64,000 nucleotides of DNA, from assembly GCF_030409305.1 (NCBI RefSeq), contig NZ_JAUFPQ010000013.1:124001-188000 (forward strand), in the 5' to 3' direction. Each line of letters starts with the position of its first letter. The stretch's first letter is position 1. Under the pieces are notes generated by a model. It had not been told where the DNA came from. It ran no database searches and was given only the letters and a program-made list of their open reading frames with translations. The position numbers were made by a program, and so were the translations under genes. This document shows positions 8,892-17,141 of the stretch, piece by piece. Source of the DNA: Halomonas maura. GTDB taxonomy: Bacteria; Pseudomonadota; Gammaproteobacteria; Pseudomonadales; Halomonadaceae.

Positions 8892-9713
8892 CTACTGCAT
8901 CAGCGCTCCGGCGGCATCGTCATCGAGGGCGATCCCCTCGACGCCGATCGCCGCCTCCAGGGCCAGCAGGTAATGGCGCAGCGCGCGGCGAGTGGCCTGC
9001 TCCTTCAGGCTGTGGCGCACCCGCTCGGCCACCGCCTCGTAGGGCAGCACGCGCCCCTCGACCCGGGCGTCGAGGCTGACGACATGCCAGCCATAGCGCG
9101 ACGCCAGCGGCCGTTCGTGCAGCCCCTCGGGCAGGTGCTGCAGGGCACGGTCCAGCTCGGGCACGGTCTGTCCCGGCAGCAGCCAGCCGAGCTCGCCACC
9201 CGCGTCCTTCGAGGGGCAGGCCGAATGGCGCTGTGCCAGCTCGGTGAAGCGCTCCGGGGCCTCCCGCAGCTGGCGGATGAGCGTCTCGGCCAGGCGATAG
9301 CCGCCATCCCGGCCCGGCGCATCATCCGGGGCCGCGGCCAGCAGCACATGGCGCACCCGCAAGCGGGTGGGCTCGCTGAAGCGCTCCGGATGGGTGGCAT
9401 GGAAGCGCCGGCAATCCGCCTCGGCGGGCTCGGGCACGTCCAGTTCCCGTTCGAGCAGGGCGGCGATGGCCGCATCGCCCTCCTCGACGGCCGCCTCGTC
9501 ACTCTCGGCCAGGCCGAGCTGGCCTGCCCGCTGGCGCAGCAGCTCGCGCACCACCAGGGCGCGGGCCGCCTTGAGCTGGGCGGTGCCGGCCGAGTCCGCC
9601 GGGTGGTACTGCATCTCCTGGGCGATGGCGCCCTCGTCGATGTCGGCCTCGCCGACCCGGATGGGGGGCGGGGTCACGCCCCCGGGAATCTGCTCGATAT
9701 CGATCTTTTGCAT
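8892..9713 (-). CDS. Parvulin-type peptidyl-prolyl isomerase of the nar operon
   Basis: A 273-residue protein with a C-terminal PpiC/rotamase domain (about 115-225), preceded by a helical NifM/SurA-like region. No signal peptide is seen, so it is probably cytoplasmic. A PpiC-type gene directly after narI is a known arrangement in Pseudomonas nar operons, where it may assist folding or maturation of nitrate reductase. That role is inferred from context. Start ATG at 9713. The 272-bp spacer to narI contains a dispersed repeat rather than a gene. Confidence 0.87.
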   Translation of the reverse strand: MQKIDIEQIPGGVTPPPIRVGEADIDEGAIAQEMQYHPADSAGTAQLKAARALVVRELLRQRAGQLGLAESDEAAVEEGDAAIAALLERELDVPEPAEADCRRFHATHPERFSEPTRLRVRHVLLAAAPDDAPGRDGGYRLAETLIRQLREAPERFTELAQRHSACPSKDAGGELGWLLPGQTVPELDRALQHLPEGLHERPLASRYGWHVVSLDARVEGRVLPYEAVAERVRHSLKEQATRRALRHYLLALEAAIGVEGIALDDDAAGALMQ

Positions 9714-9758
9714 GACTTAATCCTTGACGCTCTTCTCAACCGGTCTGGTAAGTGGGGG

Positions 9759-9957
9759 CTTTTCCGGCGGCAGGCCCCGATGTGTCGGACCATCGAGGAG
9801 GCGCTGTGAACCCATCCCTGGGCGCTACCGACGCCCTGCCGCGCTCTCGCATCCTGCTCCGCTTCCAGGGCCGGTGCTGGCCGTCCATGGCCAGCCCGTT
9901 CGGCGAATTCGCCTCACCCCTGGCGTAGGACCTCCTCTTCGACCTGCCCCCGGCGCC
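9759..9957. repeat. Dispersed intergenic element, copy 1
   Basis: Shares three blocks in the same order with 28453-28558: CTTTTCCGGCG at the left end, AGGCGCTGTGAACCC followed by TCCCTGGGCGCTAC in the middle, and GACCTGCCCCCGGCGCCCC at the right end. The interior differs and here contains a 6-bp stem CTGGCC..GGCCAG near 9877-9894. Both copies sit between co-directional genes of an operon (narI/ppiC here). It looks like a REP/MITE-type repetitive extragenic element; no reading frame is evident. Confidence 0.75.
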
Positions 9958-9985
9958 CCTGCCGGGGGTATGGGCAAGGCCTGTC

Positions 9986-10669
9986 TCAGCCCCGCTTGCG
10001 CACCAGCTGGTAGCGGCGGGTGAGATAGCCCAGCGGCACGCTCCAGACGTGCACCAGGCGCGTGAAGGGGAAGAGCAGGATGATGGTCAGCCCCAGGAAG
10101 ACGTGCAGCTTGTAGATCCAGGACACCTCGGCCATGTAGTCCGCCGCGCCACCGCCGAAGAAGACGATGGCCTGGGCCCAGGCCGCCAGGGTCAGCATCA
10201 TCTCGCCGTCCAGGTGGCCCAGGGAGAAGAACACCGTGGTGACACCCAGTGCCGCCTGGAACACCAGCAGCGCCAGGATCAGGGTGTCCATCGTGCTGGA
10301 GGAGGCACGCACTCGCGGGTTGGTGAGGCGGCGATGCAGCAGCATGGCGCCGCCGGCCAGGCACAGCACCCCGGCGATGCCGCCGACCACGATGGCGATC
10401 ACCTGCTTGGCCCCGGCGCTGAGGAAGGGCGCATAGACCCAGTGCGGCGTCAGCATGCCGAACAGGTGACCGAAGAAGATCACCAGGATGCCGATATGGA
10501 AGAGGTTGCTGGCCAGGCGCATGTTCTTCGAGGAGAGCATCTGGCTCGAGCCGGTCTTCCAGGTGAACTGTCCCTGGTCGTAGCGCAGCAGGCTGCCGAC
10601 CAGGAACACCGTCCCGGCCAGGTAGGGGTAATAGCCGTAGATGAGATGTTGCAGGTATTCGCCAAACAT
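9986..10669 (-). CDS. narI: Respiratory nitrate reductase gamma subunit (cytochrome b)
   Basis: A 227-residue membrane diheme cytochrome b that oxidises quinol and passes electrons to NarH. Five hydrophobic helices are seen. Histidines lie in the second helix (NLFHIGIL, FFGHLFG, about residues 56-66) and in the last helix (KLHVFLG and RLVHVWS, about 187-207), matching the heme ligands known for NarI. Fourth gene of narGHJI, 12 bp after narJ. Confidence 0.97.
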   Translation of the reverse strand: MFGEYLQHLIYGYYPYLAGTVFLVGSLLRYDQGQFTWKTGSSQMLSSKNMRLASNLFHIGILVIFFGHLFGMLTPHWVYAPFLSAGAKQVIAIVVGGIAGVLCLAGGAMLLHRRLTNPRVRASSSTMDTLILALLVFQAALGVTTVFFSLGHLDGEMMLTLAAWAQAIVFFGGGAADYMAEVSWIYKLHVFLGLTIILLFPFTRLVHVWSVPLGYLTRRYQLVRKRG

Positions 10670-10681
10670 GACGGTTCTCCT

Positions 10682-11467
10682 TTAGCGATCGCTCACGGCA
10701 CGGTCGGTCGAGCCGCTGCCGGGCATGATCTTGACGGGGTCGCTCGACACCTGGTGCTTGCGCTCGGCGAGGCGACGGCCTTCCGCCGACTGCAGGGCAC
10801 AGTCCTGGTCGGAGGCGGCGGAGAAGCGCACGGCCTCCTCTTCCCAGATCGCGTCGAGCGCCTCGGGGGTGTCGTCCCGCGCCTCGTCCTTCACCTCCTC
10901 GCGGTGGGCGTCGACATCGCCTTCGGCGCCGATCAGCGCCAGCAGCGCCAGGGGCACCAGGGCGTGGTCGGCGTCCCGCTCCTCCAGACGGGCGGTGATC
11001 CGCGCCAGGATATGGCGGATCTCGCCCAGCCAGCGGCCGATCTCTTCCTCGGGCCGGGTCGACAGGTACTCCAGGAACAGCGGCAGGTAGTCGGGCAGTT
11101 CCCGGGCATCGATCTCGAAGCCGGCGGCGCGGTACTCGGCCATCAGGTCGACCATGGCCTGGCCGCGGTCGCGGGACTCGCCGTGGACATGCTCGAAGAG
11201 CAGCAAGGAGGTGGCCCGGCCGCGGTCGAAGCACGCCACGTACTCGGCCTGCAGGTCCATGAGGTCGGCCTCGGCCAGGCGCTGGCACCAGTCCATCAGG
11301 GCCGTGCGCAGCGTGGCCGACCAGCGACGCTCGGCATCGATGAGCTCGATCATCTCCCCGGCGGCGGCCTGGAGCGCCTCGCCGGGGTAGTCCAGCAGCC
11401 GGGCCAGCACCCGCAGGCTCAGCATGCCGCCCATGGGCTCCGGATGTTGCATCGCGGCTTCAGCCAT
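10682..11467 (-). CDS. narJ: Nitrate reductase molybdenum cofactor assembly chaperone
   Basis: NarJ-family (TorD-like) helical chaperone of 261 residues. It binds the NarG N-terminus and controls Mo-cofactor insertion before membrane attachment; it is not part of the mature enzyme. The LLDYPG segment near residue 28 and the acidic Y.ACFDRG..TSLLLFEHVHG stretch near 85-105 are typical. The start at 11467 (AGGAGG seven bases upstream) overlaps the narH stop by 8 bp. A further in-frame ATG at 11491 lacks a ribosome site. The acidic, low-complexity C-terminus is usual for the family. Confidence 0.95.
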   Translation of the reverse strand: MAEAAMQHPEPMGGMLSLRVLARLLDYPGEALQAAAGEMIELIDAERRWSATLRTALMDWCQRLAEADLMDLQAEYVACFDRGRATSLLLFEHVHGESRDRGQAMVDLMAEYRAAGFEIDARELPDYLPLFLEYLSTRPEEEIGRWLGEIRHILARITARLEERDADHALVPLALLALIGAEGDVDAHREEVKDEARDDTPEALDAIWEEEAVRFSAASDQDCALQSAEGRRLAERKHQVSSDPVKIMPGSGSTDRAVSDR

Positions 11468-13067
11468 GACGGGCCTCCTCGGTTTTCTCATCGTGCCGCC
11501 CCTCGCTCCGGACCTTGTCCCGAGAACCGGGATCGAAGACCTCCACCGGCTTGACCAGGGTGGTGGTCATCTTGCGCCCGCCGAACAGGCTCTCGCCGCT
11601 GTCGCCGTGGCAGCCGTCGCCGAAGCTGAAGCCGCAGCCGCCGCGCTCGGGGAAGGCCTCGGTGGCCATCTCCCGGTGGCTGGTGGGAATCACGAAGCGG
11701 TCCTCGTAGTTGGCGATGGCGAGATAGCGGTACATCTCCTCGACCTGGGCCGCGGTCAGCTCGACCTCGTCGAGCACCGCGGTATCGGCCGCGCCTTCCA
11801 CGTGCTTGCCGCGCATGTAGAGGCGCATGGCCATCAGCCGCTTGAGCGCCAGAACCACCGGGGCCTCCTCGCCGGCGGTGAGCATGTTGGCCAGGTACTT
11901 CACCGGGATGCGCAGCGACTCGATCTTCGGCAGGATGCCGTCGGACTCGTCTCTCTCAAGGTCGCCGGCCTCGGCGGCGGACTGGATCGGCGACAGCGGC
12001 GGCACGTACCAGACCATGGGCAGGGTGCGGTACTCCGGGTGCAGCGGCAGCGCCAGGCCCCAGTCGATGGCCATCTTGTAGACCGGCGAGGCCTGGGCGG
12101 CGGCGATCACGTTGTCGGGGATGCCGTCCTTCCTGGCCTGGGCGATCACCTCGGGATCATGGGGATCGAGGAAGATCTCGCACTGGCGATGGTAGAGGTC
12201 GCGCTCGTCCGGGGAGCTCGCCACCTCCTCGATGCGGTCGGCGTCATAGAGCAGCACGCCGAGGTAGCGGATGCGCCCCACGCAGGTCTCGGAGCACACC
12301 GTGGGCTGGCCGGCCTCGATGCGCGGGTAGCAGAAGATGCACTTCTCGGATTTCCCGGTCTTCCAGTTGTAGTAGATCTTCTTGTAGGGACAGCCGGAGA
12401 TGCACATCCGCCAGCCGCGGCACTTGTCCTGGTCGATGAGGACGATGCCGTCCTCCTCGCGCTTGTAGATCGCCCCGCTCGGGCAGGACGCCACGCAGGT
12501 CGGGTTCAGGCAGTGCTCGCACAGCCGCGGCAGGTACATCATGAAGGTGTTCTCGAACTGGCCGTAGATGTCGGCCTGCACCTGCTCGAAGTTGGCATCC
12601 TTGCGCCGCTTGGCGAACTCGGTGCCGAGGATCTCCTCCCAGTTCGGGCCCCACTCGACCTTGTTCATGCGCTGGCCGGAGATCAGCGAGCGCGGCCGCG
12701 CGGTGGGCTGGTGCTCGCCCTGCTTGGCGGTATGCAGGTGCTGATAGTCGAAGGTGAACGGCTCGTAGTAGTCGTCGATCTCCGGCAGGTCGGGGTTGGC
12801 GAAGATGTTCGCCAGCACCCGCCACTTGCCGCCGATGCGCGGCTCGATGCGGCCGTCCTTGCGGCGCAGCCAGCCGCCGTTCCACTTCTTCTGGTTCTCC
12901 CACTCCTTGGGATAGCCGATGCCGGGCTTGGTCTCGACATTGTTGAACCAGGCGTACTCGACGCCCTCGCGGCTGGTCCAGACGTTCTTGCAGGTCACCG
13001 AGCAGGTGTGGCAGCCGATGCACTTGTCGAGGTTCAGGACCATGCCTACCTGGGAACGAATCTTCAT
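11460..13067 (-). CDS. narH: Respiratory nitrate reductase beta subunit (Fe-S)
   Basis: Electron-transfer subunit of 535 residues carrying four iron-sulfur clusters between NarI and NarG. All four cysteine groups are visible: CIGCHTCSVTC (residues 16-26), CEHCLNPTCVASC, CRGWRMCISGC (the tryptophan replaces one cysteine, as expected for the [3Fe-4S] cluster), and CIFC with the downstream CSETC. No signal peptide, so cytoplasmic. Its ATG overlaps the narG stop by 4 bp. Confidence 0.97.
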   Translation of the reverse strand: MKIRSQVGMVLNLDKCIGCHTCSVTCKNVWTSREGVEYAWFNNVETKPGIGYPKEWENQKKWNGGWLRRKDGRIEPRIGGKWRVLANIFANPDLPEIDDYYEPFTFDYQHLHTAKQGEHQPTARPRSLISGQRMNKVEWGPNWEEILGTEFAKRRKDANFEQVQADIYGQFENTFMMYLPRLCEHCLNPTCVASCPSGAIYKREEDGIVLIDQDKCRGWRMCISGCPYKKIYYNWKTGKSEKCIFCYPRIEAGQPTVCSETCVGRIRYLGVLLYDADRIEEVASSPDERDLYHRQCEIFLDPHDPEVIAQARKDGIPDNVIAAAQASPVYKMAIDWGLALPLHPEYRTLPMVWYVPPLSPIQSAAEAGDLERDESDGILPKIESLRIPVKYLANMLTAGEEAPVVLALKRLMAMRLYMRGKHVEGAADTAVLDEVELTAAQVEEMYRYLAIANYEDRFVIPTSHREMATEAFPERGGCGFSFGDGCHGDSGESLFGGRKMTTTLVKPVEVFDPGSRDKVRSEGRHDEKTEEARHG

Positions 13068-16000
13068 TTCACGGCCTCCTGCTCATAGTCGTTGCCCTCG
13101 CCGTCCAGCCAGTCGATCTTCTTCATCTTGCGCACGATGACGAACTCGTCGCGGTTGGAGCCGACGGTGCCGTAGTAGTTGAAGCTGTAGGCCAGCTGCG
13201 CATAGCCGCCGATCATGTGGGTCGGCTTGGGACACACGCGGGTGACCGAGTTGTGGATGCCGCCGCGGGTCCCGGTGACCTCGGAGCCCGGCATGTTGAG
13301 GATCCGCTCCTGGGCGTGGTACATCATCGCCATGCCGTTCTTGACCCGCTGGCTGACCACTGCCCGCGCGGCGATGGCGCCGTTGGCGTTGTAGAGCTCG
13401 ATCCAGTCGTTGTCCTCGACGCCGATGGACCGGGCATCGTCCTCGGACAGCCAGACGATGGGGCCGCCGCGGGACAGCGTCTGCATCAGCAGGTTGTCGC
13501 TGTAGGTGGAGTGGATGCCCCACTTCTGGTGCGGGGTGATCCAGTTCAGCGCGATCTCCGGGTTGCCGTTGCCCTTGTCGTCGGCCAGGCTGACCGCCGC
13601 CTTGGTGTCGATCGGCGGCCGGTAGACCAGCAGGCTCTCGCCGAAGGCGCGCATCCAGGCGTGGTCCTGGTAGAACTGCTGGCGGCCGCTGACGGTGCGC
13701 CAGGGAATCAGCTCGTGGACGTTGGTGTAGCCGGCGTTGTAGGAGACATGCTCGTCCTCGAGGCCGGACCAGGTCGGGCTGGAGATGATCTTGCGCGGCT
13801 GGGCCACCACATCGCGGAAGCGGATCTTCTCCTCTTCCTTGGGCTCGGCGAGGTGGCGGTGATCGCGGCCGGTGATCTTCGACAGCGCCTCCCAGGCCTT
13901 CACCGACACCTGGCCGTTGGTCTCCGGCGCCAGGGTGAGGATCACCTCGGCGGCGTCGATGGCCGACTCGATGCGCGGACGGCCCTTGGCCGGGCCCTCG
14001 GTCTTCACGTAGTTGAGCTTGCCGAGCAGCTCCACCTCCTTCTCGGTCTTCCAGCCGATGCCCTTGCCGCCGTTGCCCAGCGAGTCGAGCAGCGGGCCCA
14101 CCGAGGTGAAGCGCTCATAGGTGGCCGGGTAGTCGCGCTTGACCTCGACCAGCGCCGGCATTGTCTTGCCGGGGATCGGCTCGCACTCGCCGCGCTTCCA
14201 GTCCTTGACCTCGGGCTGGGCCAGCTCGGCGGGAGAGTCGTGCTGCAACGGCAGGGTGACCAGGTCGGTCTCCTCGCCCAGGTGCCCCACGCAGGCCTTG
14301 GAGAAGGCCCTGGCGATGCCCTTGTAGATGTCCCAGTCGCTGCGCGACTCCCAGGCCGGGTCGGTGGCCGCGGTCAGCGGGTGGATGAAGGGGTGCATGT
14401 CCGAGGTGTTGAGGTCGTCCTTCTCGTACCAGGTCGCCGTGGGCAGCACGATGTCCGAGTACAGGCAGGTGGTGGACATGCGGAAGTCCAGGGTCACCAG
14501 CAGGTCGAGCTTGCCCTCCGGCGCCGCTTCGTGCCACACGACCTCCTCGGGCTTCTGGCCGCCGTCCTCGCCCAGGTCCTTGCCCTGGATGCCGTGACGG
14601 GTGCCGAGCAGGTACTTGAGCAGGTACTCGTGGCCCTTGCCGGAACTGCCGAGCAGGTTGGAGCGCCAGATGAACATGTTGCGCGGGAAGTTCTGGGGGT
14701 CGTCCGGGTCCTCGGCGGCGAAGCGCAGGCCGCCGGCCTTGAGCTGGTCGACCACATAGTCGGCGGTGGACTGGCCCGCCTCGGCGGCCTTGCCGGCCAG
14801 CGACAGCGGGTTGGTGGCCAGCTGCGGCGCGGAGGGCAGCCAGCCCATGCGCTCGGAGCGCACGTTGAAGTCGATCAGGCTGCCGGAGTAGTCGGCCGGC
14901 CTGGCCAGCGGCGAGAGGATCTCCTTGATCTCCAGCTTCTCGTAGCGCCACTGGCTGGAGTGGTTGTAGAAGAAGGAGGTCGAGTTCATGTGGCGCGGCG
15001 GCCGCTGCCAGTCGAGGCCGAAGGCCAGCGGCAGCCAGCCGGTCTGCGGGCGCAACTTCTCCTGGCCGACATAGTGGGACCAGCCGCCACCGCTCTGCCC
15101 GATGCAGCCGCACATGACCAGCATGTTGATCAGGCCGCGGTAGTTCATGTCCATGTGGTACCAGTGGTTCATCCCGGCACCGACGATGATCATGGAACGC
15201 CCGTGGGTCTTGTCGGCATTGTCGGCGAACTCCCGGGCGATGCGCAGGCACTGCTCGGCGGGCACGCCGGTGATCTTCTCCTGCCAGGCCGGGGTATAGG
15301 GCTTGACCTGGTCGTAGGCGGTGGCGCCGTCGTCCTCGCCCTCCTTTCCCTCTTGGCTTCTAAACCCGCGATCGATGCCGTAGTTGGCGCACATCAGGTC
15401 GAAGACGGTGACCGCCAGGATCTCGCGGCCATCGGCCAGCGTCAGGCGCTTGGCCGGCAGGCTGTGGAACAGCAGCTCGTCGCTGGCGCCGCCGCTCTTC
15501 ACATGGTCGAAGTGCTCGTGGGCGATGCCGCCGAAGTAGGGGAAGGCCACCCGGGCCACGTCGTCATGGGCCTCGGCCAGGCTGAGGCGGGTCTTGATCT
15601 CGGCGCCCTCGGCGTCGCGCGGCTCGAGGTTCCACTTGCCCTCCTCGCCCCAGCGGAAGCCGATGGAGCCGCGCGGCACGACCAGCTGGTCGCGGGTCTC
15701 GTCCCAGGCCACGGTCTTCCACTCGGGGTTGTTGTCCTGACCGAGGCTGGCCTCGAAGTCGCTGGCGCGCAGCTGCTTGCCGGGCACGTAGCTGCCGTCC
15801 TCGCGGGCCTCGAGCTCGACCAGGCAGGGCATGTCGGTGTAGCGACGCACGTAGTCGGTGAAGTAGGCGCTGGGCCTGTCGAGGTGGAACTCCTTGAGGA
15901 TCACGTGCCCCATGGCCATGGCCAGGGCCGCGTCGGTGCCCTGCTTGGCGGACAGCCATTCGTCGGTGAGCTTGGAGACCTCGGCATAGTCCGGGGTCAC

Positions 16001-16840
16001 CGAGACGGTCTTGGTGCCCTTGTAGCGCACCTCGGTGAAGAAGTGGGCGTCCGGGGTGCGGGTCTGGGGCACGTTGGAGCCCCAGGCGATGATGTAGCCC
16101 GAGTTGTACCAGTCGGCGGACTCCGGCACGTCGGTCTGCTCGCCCCAGGTCATCGGCGAGGCCGGCGGCAGGTCGCAGTACCAGTCGTAGAAGCTCATGC
16201 AGACGCCGCCGATCAGCGACAGGTAACGGCTGCCGGCGGCGTAGGAGACCATGGACATGGCCGGGATCGGCGAGAAGCCGATGATGCGGTCCGGGCCGTA
16301 CTGCTTGGCGGTGTAGACGTTGGAGGCGGCGATCAGCTCGTTGAGCTCGTTCCAGTCGGCCCGCACGAAGCCGCCCATGCCGCGGGCGCGCTTGTACTGC
16401 TTGGTCTTGGCCGGATCCTCGACGATGGAGGCCCAGGCGTCGACCGGATCGCCCTTCTCCTCGAGGGCCTCGCGCCACAGCTTGAGCAGCGGCTTGCGGA
16501 CCAGCGGGTGCTTGAGACGGTTGGCGCTGTAGAGGTACCAGGAGTAGCTGGCCCCCCGCGGGCAGCCGCGGGGCTCGTGGTTGGGCAGGTCCGGCCGGGT
16601 CCGCGGGTAATCGGTCTGCTGGGTCTCCCAGGTGACCAGGCCGTTCTTGACGTAGATCTTCCAGCTGCACGACCCGGTGCAGTTCACCCCGTGGGTGGAG
16701 CGCACGACCTTGTCGTGCTGCCAGCGTTGGCGATAGCCGTCTTCCCAGCCACGGGACTCGTCGCGAACCTCGCCATGGTCATTGGCGAAGGGCTCGCGTG
16801 CCTTGCGGAAGAAATTCAGCCGATCGATGAAGTGACTCAT
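13064..16840 (-). CDS. narG: Respiratory nitrate reductase alpha subunit (Mo catalytic)
   Basis: Catalytic subunit of 1258 residues that reduces nitrate to nitrite at a bis-MGD molybdenum site on the cytoplasmic face. The FS0 cluster ligands typical of NarG (His50, Cys54, Cys58, Cys93) are all present. The GSNVPQTRTPDAHF segment near 240 follows the DWYNS stretch that holds the Mo-ligand aspartate in the family. The start at 16840 (GGAGAG upstream) gives the usual MSHFIDRL N-terminus; a longer in-frame ATG at 16888 lies in the leader. First gene of narGHJI-ppiC-moaB-moeA-dnr. Upstream NarL-type sites (16975-17011) indicate nitrate control. Confidence 0.98.
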   Translation of the reverse strand: MSHFIDRLNFFRKAREPFANDHGEVRDESRGWEDGYRQRWQHDKVVRSTHGVNCTGSCSWKIYVKNGLVTWETQQTDYPRTRPDLPNHEPRGCPRGASYSWYLYSANRLKHPLVRKPLLKLWREALEEKGDPVDAWASIVEDPAKTKQYKRARGMGGFVRADWNELNELIAASNVYTAKQYGPDRIIGFSPIPAMSMVSYAAGSRYLSLIGGVCMSFYDWYCDLPPASPMTWGEQTDVPESADWYNSGYIIAWGSNVPQTRTPDAHFFTEVRYKGTKTVSVTPDYAEVSKLTDEWLSAKQGTDAALAMAMGHVILKEFHLDRPSAYFTDYVRRYTDMPCLVELEAREDGSYVPGKQLRASDFEASLGQDNNPEWKTVAWDETRDQLVVPRGSIGFRWGEEGKWNLEPRDAEGAEIKTRLSLAEAHDDVARVAFPYFGGIAHEHFDHVKSGGASDELLFHSLPAKRLTLADGREILAVTVFDLMCANYGIDRGFRSQEGKEGEDDGATAYDQVKPYTPAWQEKITGVPAEQCLRIAREFADNADKTHGRSMIIVGAGMNHWYHMDMNYRGLINMLVMCGCIGQSGGGWSHYVGQEKLRPQTGWLPLAFGLDWQRPPRHMNSTSFFYNHSSQWRYEKLEIKEILSPLARPADYSGSLIDFNVRSERMGWLPSAPQLATNPLSLAGKAAEAGQSTADYVVDQLKAGGLRFAAEDPDDPQNFPRNMFIWRSNLLGSSGKGHEYLLKYLLGTRHGIQGKDLGEDGGQKPEEVVWHEAAPEGKLDLLVTLDFRMSTTCLYSDIVLPTATWYEKDDLNTSDMHPFIHPLTAATDPAWESRSDWDIYKGIARAFSKACVGHLGEETDLVTLPLQHDSPAELAQPEVKDWKRGECEPIPGKTMPALVEVKRDYPATYERFTSVGPLLDSLGNGGKGIGWKTEKEVELLGKLNYVKTEGPAKGRPRIESAIDAAEVILTLAPETNGQVSVKAWEALSKITGRDHRHLAEPKEEEKIRFRDVVAQPRKIISSPTWSGLEDEHVSYNAGYTNVHELIPWRTVSGRQQFYQDHAWMRAFGESLLVYRPPIDTKAAVSLADDKGNGNPEIALNWITPHQKWGIHSTYSDNLLMQTLSRGGPIVWLSEDDARSIGVEDNDWIELYNANGAIAARAVVSQRVKNGMAMMYHAQERILNMPGSEVTGTRGGIHNSVTRVCPKPTHMIGGYAQLAYSFNYYGTVGSNRDEFVIVRKMKKIDWLDGEGNDYEQEAVK

Positions 16841-17141
16841 GGTCGCTCTCCAGGCTCCTCGAATAGATGCGTGACCCCGCCGGGTCACCCGTCCTGCACC
16901 GCCGCCTCATGTCGCACACGGCCAGGGTCGTTGGAGCCGATTCTGGGTGATCCCGGCGCCGATTACTGCCCGGTTACCTCCATATACATCGCCTCTACCC
17001 CCAAGGAGATAGGTGCCCCCGCAACCAGGGGATAAGCCCCTGGCGGCAGGCGTCGCGGCCGGCCGCCGCACGCGATGTGCCCCCGGCTCGCGGGGCCGGC
17101 AGGCGGGGGTAGCAGGGCGTCGGGAGAGGTGCGGCGAGCGC
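16841..17141 (-). promoter_or_regulatory. narG promoter region with NarL heptamers
   Basis: A 301-bp gene-free region between the narK-like gene and narG. TACCCCC-AA-GGAGATA (16996-17011) is a 7-2-7 inverted heptamer pair matching the NarL consensus TACYYMT with a 2-bp spacer. A half-site TACCTCC lies at 16975-16981. A palindrome CCAGGGG-ATAAG-CCCCTGG (17025-17043) contains another GGGGATA half. A second inverted repeat, GTGACCC-CGCC-GGGTCAC (16871-16888), sits in the probable leader. I found no FNR-like box, unlike most other promoters here. Confidence 0.7.

Noticed and set aside
16871-16888. GTGACCC-CGCC-GGGTCAC as an FNR box of narG
   Set aside because: The arms and spacing (7-4-7) do not fit the 5-4-5 FNR layout; more likely a leader hairpin.
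13217-17035. A very long plus-strand open frame antisense to narG (and similar ones opposite most genes)
   Set aside because: High GC leaves few stop codons; the frame mirrors a certain gene, has low-complexity Gly/Leu/Arg-rich translation and no recognisable domain or ribosome site.
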